From NCBI GenBank assembly GCA_029747585.1, contig JAPEVF010001276.1:1-11603 (forward strand): a DNA stretch of 11,603 nt, read 5' to 3'. Shown piece after piece: positions 1 through 11,603 of the stretch. Under the pieces are notes generated by a model. The model had not been told where the DNA came from, made no database searches, and worked only from the letters and a program-made list of their open reading frames with translations. The DNA comes from Pleurotus djamor (Eukaryota > Basidiomycota > Agaricomycetes > Agaricales > Pleurotaceae). Both the position numbers and the translations under genes were made by a program. Each line of letters begins with the position of its first letter. Position 1 is the stretch's first letter.

Positions 1-340
1 TGCTCGTCGCGGCCTGGGGGTTCGTCGCCATCGCGCGATATTTGGCTGGCGTGTCGAGGTAGCCACTGGTCGATGCCAGAGTGGTCGCAGATTGACTCGG
101 TGAAGCAAACGCTGGATCCCAGCCTCTCTTTCTAGATAAGGGAGGAGCAGGGGGGCTCGGATTAGGACGTCGGCGCTGGGAATTCACCCGCTGCGTGGGT
201 ACCGGGTCTGTATTTCGGTTCCTAATGCGGTCCTCGTCGTTTGTGGGCACTGGACGCGACGGCGGGGGCAGCGGCGGCGTAAATGGGTTTGTTAGTCCTG
301 GTACATTGAAGCTGAAGGTGAACGGGAAGTTGATGGGCAT
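1..340 (-). CDS. Hypothetical Pro/Arg-rich protein, N-terminal exon (partial)
   Basis: Read on the minus strand, the frame is open from the ATG at 340-338 to the left edge, giving 113 codons without a stop. An in-frame stop lies upstream at 535-533, and 338-340 is the first in-frame ATG after it, so this start is well supported. The protein opens with MPINFPFTFSFNVPG, followed by a run rich in Pro (TPPLPPPSRP), a basic Arg/Asn/Pro stretch, and a KRGWDPAF segment leading into SGYLDTPAKYR. It looks largely disordered. I see no signal peptide, membrane segment or catalytic motif. I do not recognise the family, although KRGW-x-PAF followed by the YLDTPAKY patch has the look of a conserved block rather than noise. 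It is transcribed divergently from the oxygenase gene at 923. The remaining exons lie outside the window, so no function can be given. Confidence 0.65.
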   Translation of the reverse strand, partial: MPINFPFTFSFNVPGLTNPFTPPLPPPSRPVPTNDEDRIRNRNTDPVPTQRVNSQRRRPNPSPPAPPLSRKRGWDPAFASPSQSATTLASTSGYLDTPAKYRAMATNPQAATS

Positions 341-922
341 GAGAGCAGGTCGTGATGGTTCGTGAACAAGAAATGGATCGTCGCCTTCAATGGACTTGGT
401 CAGAAAATGAGGCCAGACTGCGTGGGAAATATCAACTACATTTTTGGGTGCCTTGGAACAGGGGCTTGAAGCTTGACATCGCTTCGCCCAAACGCCTCGA
501 GACAAACGGTCGAAGATGCATGTCAAATCCTTCTACCGAGAATGTTGATGTCGTTTACCACAGCTGTGTAGTTTATGATACAGGTCCGGGAGCTGATACC
601 GATTCCCGGCAAGTGCGTCTGTGACGATAACGATCGAGACTTCCATGGTCCCGCTCCCCTATCGTGACAAAACTTAGGCATTCCCAGTGGGCCACTTCTT
701 TCCACCTGGATTCCTCATCTCTTCTCATTTCCTGCATAAGCATATTGCTCTTCGAAAAGCTTAGATGGCACTCGGGTTCGGGAAAATGCTATTATGGATG
801 AACTTTGTCAGCCCACGAGCACGCCATTGATCATTTGACACGGCCCCAACAAGGCATACTTAAACAAGGGAAAGCTTCGCAGTGTAAATTACACCTAGAA
901 CCCACCTCTGAAGCAAACCGCA
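341..922. promoter_or_regulatory. Divergent intergenic promoter region
   Basis: These 582 bp separate the minus-strand start at 340 from the plus-strand start at 923, so they should hold both promoters and 5' leaders. A TATA-like TACTTAAA at 857-864 lies about 60 bp upstream of the oxygenase ATG. A 13-bp palindrome at 882-894 lies close to that ATG. Several open frames cross the interval, but none resembles a known protein or continues into a neighbour. The promoter assignment is inferred from gene orientation only. Confidence 0.5.
882..894. repeat. Perfect 13-bp palindrome GTGTAAATTACAC
   Basis: GTGTAA and TTACAC are exact reverse complements around one central A. The site ends 28 bp before the oxygenase start codon, in its likely 5' leader or core promoter. 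It could bind a dimeric regulator or be chance AT-rich symmetry. No matching known site is claimed. Confidence 0.45.
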
Positions 923-1880
923 ATGGCTATCGACTCAAACCCACCCTCCACCACCGGTCTCCTCAAATTCTACGTTCCCCCCGCTGATGGTTCCAGAGCA
1001 TACCAACACATCAACTCGGACCCAACCATCGGCGAACGCAGGAGGAACTACACATTCCGCGAAGAAGAAGTGGTCATAGAGAACCTCCGAGGCCGTGAAA
1101 ACACCGTCAGCTTAGACACGGCAGGCTTTCAATTCTACCGTCGTCCGGCACAGCATACGTCATTCCAGAATGACGAAGAGATCATCAAAGAATACTACCC
1201 TGAAAGTATTGCACTCTTGAAGGAGCTAACTGGCGCTAGCAAGGTCGTCCTTTTCGATCATAGTGAGTTGCCGCCGATCCATAACCAGGCCAGCGAGGGA
1301 ACTCATGGGACTGGTTAGCCATTCGTCGGAATCGACCTGGTGAGACGGAAGACACCCCGCAGAAACGTCAGCCCGTTGCACAGGCTCACGTCGACCAGAC
1401 CACCCCTTCCGCCATCGCACGCGTCCATCGTCACCTCCCTCCAGACGAAGCCGAGAAACTCGTCAACAAACGGTTCCAAATAATCAACTCTGGCGACCCA
1501 TATCACATATCGCCTTGGATTGGCCCCTCGCCCTATGCGATTTCCGTAGCGTCGACGTCAAGAAGGATTTGGTACCAGTGGCTTTGGTGTACCCAGATCG
1601 AGAAGGGGAGACGTTTGGAGTGCAGTATAGTCCAGATCATAAGTGGAAGTACTTGCGCGGGATGGAACCAGACGAACTTGTTCTGATAAAATGGTGAGAA
1701 GCCCTTTCGATTGATGAGGGGACTTAGCTGAATCTTCGCTCCCTACGTAGTTTCGACTCGATCCAGGATGGTAGTGTTGCCATCCTTACTCCACACACGG
1801 GCTTCAAGGACCCGTCGACGCCGCCGAGTGCCCCACTCAGAGAGTCTATCGAACTGAGAGCTCTCGTGTTTTATGATTGA
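923..1880 (+). CDS. CmcJ/AsaB-type hydroxylase/desaturase, frameshifted
   Basis: Exons are 923-1262, 1319-1693 and 1751-1880, with introns of 56 and 57 bp. The product resembles the fungal CmcJ/AsaB/NvfI-like family of Fe(II)/2-oxoglutarate-type oxygenases that tailor small molecules. Family blocks appear in order: LLKFYVPPADGS near the start, FDHTIRR across the first junction, AHVDQT at about 136-141, RVHRHLPPDEAEKL, LWRPI, DWPLALCDFRSVD, YSPDHKWKYLRGM, ELVLIKCFDS, and a terminal RALVFYD. The HxD of AHVD and the later His of SPDHKW are plausible metal ligands (inference). The reading frame slips after Asn170. Upstream sequence is in one frame up to 1488, and from CTC TGG at 1488 the homology continues in the frame one base back. 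One missing base explains this. Restored, the protein would be about 281 aa, the normal family length. As written it ends at a stop at 1684-1686, giving about 235 aa. The cause is either pseudogenisation or a sequencing or assembly error. Confidence 0.85.
1486..1491 (+). other. Apparent one-base deletion (frameshift site)
   Basis: The upstream frame reads FQIIN and ends with AAC at 1486-1488. The family motif continues as LWRPISHIALDW from CTC at 1488, so the two frames share one C. There is no GT..AG pair here that would restore the frame by splicing. Homology resumes without any loss of residues, which points to loss of one C from an AAC-CTC junction. Confidence 0.75.
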
Positions 1881-2386
1881 GATGTTGATAGCGTATTTCA
1901 TTGTTATAGTGAGGTTCAGTGTATCTGTTTATGCCCATCGCAGAATCTGTGTTCAAGCCCATCAGTGTCTATGAGTTTGGTTACTTCTGAGAATGGCAAA
2001 CGCTTGTTCAGTCTCGGACCACGCTGCCAGAAGGTCGCAGATCCTTGTTCAAGTGGTGGGTAGACGAGAAAGCGACCAAGTACTATGTACGTGAGGGAAG
2101 TCTGCTAGGTGGAGAAGAACTGTCAAGCCGTCGCTGATCAATGAGCTGCTGAGCGTGTCAATGATTCATGCGCCCCGTCGTTGATTTGTGTCGAGTAAAG
2201 ACCAACCGAGTTAAGGTCGCTTACCACAGAACGGCGTGTATTTCAGCTCTCTCTTGTGTGATGGAGAAAGTCCAGGCTTCAACGGAAATCATGGCTGTAT
2301 GTTACGAGTGTGACTCGGACGTGACAGTCACGCTCAAATTGGGTGATCACGGGGAAACGCGTTCAGGTCTGCCCTAAACTTGAACG
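1881..2386. other. Intergenic region, nothing recognised
   Basis: These 506 bp run from the oxygenase stop to the REB1-like start. They should contain the oxygenase 3' UTR and the next promoter and leader. Short open frames occur, the longest at 2168-2377, which stops just before the next start. None encodes recognisable sequence. I saw no convincing TATA box, repeat or RNA gene. Confidence 0.5.
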
Positions 2387-4556
2387 ATGTCGACGATTTC
2401 GCCTCAAGCTCTGACTTCTGATATTCAGCTTGCCCTGGAACAGGCCGTCGATCAAGCCAATAGCGCCTACGCTCGTGCCACGGACGAGCTCCATTCGAAG
2501 AAAAAGACGAAAAGGAAGCGGACTAAGCATTCGGACGCCGGAACCGTCGATGGCGCAGATTCCAGTCATCGCGCTGGGAAGAAGAGCAAAGTGCATGAAG
2601 ATGGGGCCACCGCGACGAAGGTTTCGGAGATGAGTGGGCCTACGCCGGAGCAGGAGCCTATCCACGACGATGTTCAAGCTTCAACCGCAGCGTTCATTTC
2701 TGCGATTGTCGCAGCAGCATCTGATGCACCCGTCGATCCAGGCGCGTCCTACCTCCAACAAGAACTCCCGTTTCCAGACCAAAATCCTACCTATGGTTTT
2801 CTACCTGGAATGGCACCACCACCGATGGGTGTCCCTTTCTCCGACCTTTCATCGGCTTCCAATGACGAAGTTCTAAGAGCTATCCAGGCTTTGGACGTTT
2901 CCAAGATCGCTGACGTTCTCAAGACACTAAACGAGGCTGCTGCAACGGCGAATATCCCCTTGAATTTCCCGGCAGGGACGTTTGATGCACCCCCTTCCGC
3001 TGCGCGTCCTCTCCCTGGCGCGGAGGCTCGACAACCGTCAAAGAAGAGCACGAAGAACCCAAAACACATGAGGGCTTTGGCTAGTCGAGCGGCTGAGAGG
3101 CACCACCCTTCCGATCACGCTGAACTTCTTGCCACCAAATGGATGAATACCACCAAACTAAACGAGCTAGCTAAATCTGAAGGTTGGCGTGTTCGTCCGT
3201 CTTGCGATCGCCTACTAACATAGTACATCTAGGTCTGGTTTATAAGAAGGGCAAGTTCTCCGCTATCGAAGAACAACAATTGAAAGATGCTATCGACAAG
3301 TATTGCGAGGTAAACATCGTCTCTCCATACGCTTGATTTACGTGATTCACCTTGCCCTTAGGAAAAGCAGGTCTCCTCAGAAGAGTTCCAGGACTTGGTT
3401 TTCGGCAAGAAGTCCAAAGAAAGCACCTTCTGGTCTGACATAAGTGTGTACTCTGTTTCCAGGTACCATCCAATTTTTAAAAAAAACTCCCTCAGCCATC
3501 GCAGTTCCTCAACGACCACTCATCGCTATATACCACTACGTCCGTCGACACTATCACCCCTTGGCTCAGCAGGGCAAGTGGACTGCTCAGGAAGATGCAT
3601 TGCTAAAGCAGTCAGTCCTTTCAATCGCAGTTAGGATATTTTTACCAACTAATGTTCATAGGGCTGTTGTCGATCTCGGTCCACAGTGGGAAAAAGTTAG
3701 TCTTCGAGTCGGACGCATGTCAGCAGACTGCCGTGATAGGCATCGCAACCACATTGTGAATCGGGAGATACGCAACACAGGTGAGTTACTCTCATTGACT
3801 CAGGTCAAATGCTTTTTCTTCTTACAAACATCGTATAGGCACCTGGACTCGGGAAGAGGAAGAAAAACTAACCGAAATCGTAACCAAAATGACGGTTGAC
3901 CAAGGCAAAGACTTCGACAATGATATTTTCTGGGGTAAAGTCAGCGAGATGATGGGTGGCATTCGTGGTCGGCAACAGTGTCGAATAAAATGGTTTGTGT
4001 ATCACCCACGTCTACAAACGTTTCTGACATTTCTGTGCAGGACGGATACTCTGAGTAATGCTGTTAAGAATGCTGGCCAGAAGGCGCGATGGACTCAGCT
4101 GGATGCCTTTATTCTTGTTCATAAGTGAGTACCCCTGTGCTCCATACCGTGCCAATTTTCACCTCAGCTACTATAGAGTTGACTCACTCAATGTCATGGA
4201 CGACACTGAGATCGATTGGAGAACACTGTCTGATCCAGACTGGAATTTGTGGAGTGGGCACATGCTTCAACGACGGTGGTGCTCGATGAAACGAGGAATA
4301 AAGGGGCACGAAGACATGACGCATCGAGGTACCTTTGTTCTTGCTTATTTCTGTGGGTCCTTGTATACTTATGTCTCTTACTTACCGACCAGAAATTATG
4401 GATATCTTGAGGGTGAAGAAGGCTCAGCTTCCCCTTCCTTTGGGAGCCAGTAAGAAACGCAAAGATCGCAAGGTTACCAGTTCTGAGGCCATAGAGGATG
4501 TCCGGGACGATGAGGACGATGAGGAGGAGGTGGAGGTTGAGCAGATGGCGTTGTAG
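2387..4556 (+). CDS. reb1: REB1/TTF1-like Myb (SANT) DNA-binding protein
   Basis: Nine exons: 2387-3182, 3233-3309, 3362-3443, 3496-3610, 3662-3780, 3839-3992, 4041-4124, 4177-4328, 4393-4556. They join in frame to 580 aa. Residues 1-265 look disordered and include a basic KKKTKRKRTKH cluster at 38-48 that fits a nuclear signal. From about 270 there are several Myb/SANT-like units: GKFSAIEEQQL, then VPQRPLIAIYHYVRRHYHP, GKWTAQEDALL with a DRHRNH recognition-helix end, GTWTREEEEKL with RQQCRIKW, and a divergent RWTQLDAF unit ending LQRRWCSMKR. The C-terminus is KKRKDRK followed by an acidic Asp/Glu run. Known relatives (yeast and fission-yeast Reb1, animal TTF1) bind rDNA terminators, arrest RNA polymerase I or replication forks, and act at promoters. 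That role is inferred here from the repeat layout. A DMTF1-like factor is the alternative. Two introns (3611-3661 and 3993-4040) are multiples of three with no stop. Confidence 0.8.
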
Positions 4557-4587
4557 GCGTAGTTGGAACAAAGCAGTAACCATAGCA

Positions 4588-4602
4588 TAACCCTAACCCT
4601 AA
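4588..4602. repeat. Telomere-like TAACCCTAACCCTAA motif
   Basis: There are two and a half units of CCCTAA (TTAGGG on the other strand), in the 165-bp interval between the REB1-like stop at 4556 and the F-box start at 4722. TTAGGG is the usual telomere repeat of filamentous fungi. Short internal copies are known in fungal promoters as sites for Tbf1/Teb1-type Myb factors. It lies 119 bp before the F-box ATG, a position consistent with a promoter element. It is too short to be a chromosome end. Confidence 0.7.
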
Positions 4603-4690
4603 GCGGTATGGCTGCTCCATATATACCGTCTCCACGTTCCTGCCATCTTCGTTCGCCTCGGCCCACGACGCTCTTACCCACCGATTAAGG

Positions 4691-4719
4691 CGTCGTCGAC
4701 GACCTTGAACTCGACGACG
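4691..4719 (+). repeat. Hairpin abutting the F-box start codon
   Basis: CGTCGTCGA at 4691-4699 and TCGACGACG at 4711-4719 are exact inverted repeats with an 11-nt loop. The right arm ends two bases before the ATG at 4722. If the leader is transcribed, this GC-rich stem would sit directly in front of the start codon. Any effect on translation is inferred. Confidence 0.55.
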
Positions 4720-4721
4720 AC

Positions 4722-6378
4722 ATGAGCGACCCATTCACGCTGCCCACCATTCTGCGACTTCCTCAAGAGCTGTTAGATGACATACTATCCCTGCTCGACC
4801 TACATCGTGACCTCATTAACTTCGCTCTAGCTTCCAAAGCTTGCACACGCCTCGTCATACCTAGGCACGACGAATATCGAGTCATTCGAACTCGATATAT
4901 CCTCCCACATGTGTGGGAGCACCTGGCACGCCGTGTAGATCTTAGTCGCAATATTCGCCAAGTACATATCTGCTTGAAGGCGGATTATACGGCTTCCGAT
5001 CACTCACCGACGAGTCTTCTCAAAGATGCGATTCTGCCAGGCACGGATGCGGAAAGCCAGGCCCAGGCTACTGCTAGGAATATGGGAATCGCGATCAGCC
5101 ATATGCATTACCTGCATACGTTTACTTGGAGCTGGGATAAGGCAGTGACTTGCGATTCACGTATCAAGCTGGTATATGAGTATGCTGTCTTTGATGCGTT
5201 GCGTCGTTTGAGCTGTCTATCTCGTCTTTCATTGGAGAATACCTTTCTGCTACGCCACCCACTTGATGTCGATGCCAACAGCACGTATCCGGTGCGTTGC
5301 CTTTCTCCTCGGTCCGACGCCCGCTAAGACGTCTGAAGCTATGGAGCCTATCCAATCTAACGGTTCTTCGACTTGAAGGGAGTGACTGGACAAAACCGAA
5401 ACATATACCTCATGTTTTGGCTCTATTGCACCGGTCTCCAAACCTAATGGTGAGTCAGAATGTCTTCACGCCATGCTTACTGATCGGTGAAATGTTTGTA
5501 GCACCTGGACTTGCCCGCGGAATTCCGCCTTCCACCATCTCTGAGGTTCCCCAGACTCGAAAGCTTGAGGATGATCTTCCAATTCGGGGCGACAACAGAG
5601 ATTGACTTTCATACTGCCAACTTTATCGAACGCCACCCCTCGATCAAGCGGTTACACTGGTTCCCCATCCAACATGATTTGACGCTCGATCCAGATGCTC
5701 TGCCCAATGTGCAACTGTTGCGCACGTCCAGTCGGGTTATCAAGGCCCTGACGAGGGGCTTTTGCGTCCGGAAAGTTGAACGGCTGGAGGCCCTCTCTCT
5801 TACGCGTGATGTCCTTGAAACGACGGGTTTCCACCGAGCAAGTCTGCGGCGAATATCGTTGGCGCATTTTGACAAACTATCGACACTACGAGCACTTGCA
5901 GTCACTTTCCCGAGGATAACACATCTCTCCCTGCCTCCGTTTGCACCTGGGCACATTGCTTCTCAAATAATTGATATAGTAAGCCATATATTCCTGGACA
6001 TTTTTCTTTGACTAATGGTTTATCAGGAAGCTTGGCTTGAGCTCCTTGCTCTTTTTGCAGACCTGCAGGTGATACGTGGATTGTTTCTATGGAGAGCCGT
6101 TGACTGGGATAAAGCTCGTATGCATGAAGTCATTTCTCGGCTAGTCGACCTCTGCCCGAACTTGCAAGAGCTGGATTCTGTGAAATACAACCAGAAACGG
6201 GGGGTCTTCAACCGAATAGTGATTTATCGGAAGAAAGACGGGCAGGATGAGGTGGAGGATGTAAGATATGAAATTGAGAAGCCTGACTATCGGTGAGTAG
6301 ACTTGGTTTACTTTGTTCTCGTTTCTGAAGCGAAATGTCATTAGGAAACCGTTTGACCAACTGGAATTCGATTTGTAG
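4722..6378 (+). CDS. F-box protein with leucine-rich C-terminal region
   Basis: Exons are 4722-5291, 5339-5449, 5502-5978, 6027-6292 and 6345-6378, joining in frame to 485 aa. Introns are 47, 52, 48 and 52 bp. Residues about 10-50 form an F-box: LRLPQELLDDILSLLDLHRD, then INFALASKACTRLVIP. This is the Skp1-binding module of SCF ubiquitin ligases. The rest is Leu-rich with irregular repeats such as LSCLSRLSLEN, LWSLSNLTVLRLEGS, FPRLESLRM, LRALAVTFPRITHLSLP and LCPNLQELDSVKY, as in the large, fast-diverging F-box families of mushrooms. The C-terminal region supposedly selects substrates, and the target is unknown. For the first intron, the GTGCGT donor at 5292 with the AAG acceptor at 5337-5338 was chosen because it is the splice that keeps YP|LWSLSN in frame. 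An alternative donor at 5285 with the acceptor at 5327-5328 would also keep frame. The start codon is preceded by an 11-nt-loop hairpin. Confidence 0.83.
4874..4919. repeat. Two adjacent perfect inverted repeats inside the F-box gene
   Basis: ATATCGAGT (4874-4882) pairs with ACTCGATAT (4890-4898) across 7 nt. Three bases later CTCCCACA (4902-4909) pairs with TGTGGGAG (4912-4919) across 2 nt. Both lie in the first exon, just after the F-box, and encode ordinary-looking protein. They may be chance, or RNA/DNA structure. Confidence 0.5.
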
Positions 6379-6676
6379 TCCTTTATGTAGCTCTCTACGT
6401 GTATAATAGAGCAGCAACCAAGCTACCAAGTTGAAGGAAGAATGGTGTGAAGTTCGGGGTTCCCACGGCGTTTATAGATCCTGTGGTTGCGCCCATTGCC
6501 AACCTCGGCCACTGTTGCTGAAACTCAGTCCCGGCCACCATCATCGACAAATCCTGAATCCTACCAAACCAGAGGATTTTTAGTGGTTGCATTAATCTTC
6601 CGCGCTGGTTGTCGGAATTTCACGTCCATACCGTCCACCACGAGACCACAACTAGACTACATAGCTCAGTGCCGCG
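6379..6676. promoter_or_regulatory. Intergenic region upstream of the Rab GAP gene
   Basis: These 298 bp lie between the F-box stop at 6378 and the next ATG at 6677, so they should hold the F-box 3' UTR and the Rab GAP promoter. Stretches of open frame cross it without recognisable protein content. I saw no clear TATA box or repeat. Confidence 0.45.

Positions 6677-11603
<4,927 letters not shown>

Noticed and set aside
352..624. A 90-codon plus-strand open frame in the left intergenic region
   Set aside because: It has no recognisable motif, starts just upstream of and antisense to the minus-strand gene's leader, and shows no splice continuation. It is likely chance.
2168..2377. A 69-codon open frame just upstream of the REB1-like gene
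   Set aside because: It shares the frame of the REB1-like gene but is separated from it by a TAA, with no convincing splice that would join them and no recognisable content.
4588..4602. A chromosome end or telomere
   Set aside because: There are only two and a half repeat units, inside a gene-dense region with intact genes on both sides.
5609..5956. A 115-codon minus-strand frame
   Set aside because: It is an antisense shadow of the F-box exon 5502-5978, Arg/Ser-rich as expected for reverse reading of Leu-rich coding sequence.

Overview
The window is nuclear DNA of a filamentous basidiomycete, most probably an agaricomycete. The genes are dense and carry many very short spliceosomal introns (45-68 bp, 52 bp being the commonest length) with GT..AG ends. 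The spliced proteins read like agaricomycete versions of conserved eukaryotic families. No bacterial, viral, transposon, CRISPR, rRNA or tRNA signature was seen. All gene models were spliced by hand from frame continuity, splice consensus and remembered family sequence. No search was run.

Layout, left to right. (1) 1-340, minus strand: the N-terminal exon of an unrecognised Pro/Arg-rich protein that continues past the left edge. (2) 341-922: a shared divergent promoter region. (3) 923-1880, plus: a three-exon CmcJ/AsaB-type hydroxylase/desaturase gene with one apparent missing base near 1488. (4) 1881-2386: non-coding as far as can be seen. (5) 2387-4556, plus: a nine-exon nuclear Myb/SANT protein of the REB1/TTF1 type, 580 aa. 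(6) 4557-4721: a short intergenic stretch with a telomere-like motif and a hairpin that ends at the next start codon. (7) 4722-6378, plus: a five-exon F-box protein, 485 aa. (8) 6379-6676: a short promoter interval. (9) 6677-10588, plus: a 19-exon GRAM-TBC-EF-hand Rab GAP of the GYP2/MDR1 (TBC1D8/9) family, 975 aa. It contains a 5-nt micro-exon and one GC-AG intron. (10) 10732-11603, minus: the C-terminal two thirds of a WDR5/Swd3-like WD40 protein, convergent with the Rab GAP gene and running off the right edge.

The genes do not form an obvious pathway. Four are regulatory or housekeeping: a probable rDNA or general regulatory DNA-binding factor, an SCF adaptor, a Rab GAP and a probable COMPASS subunit. 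The oxygenase is a lone tailoring-type enzyme with no synthase, transporter or regulator of secondary metabolism visible beside it. I found no convincing undescribed multi-gene system. The most notable observations are the micro-exon, the frameshifted oxygenase, the telomeric motif beside a Myb-factor gene, and the altered peptide-pocket residues in the WDR5-like protein.
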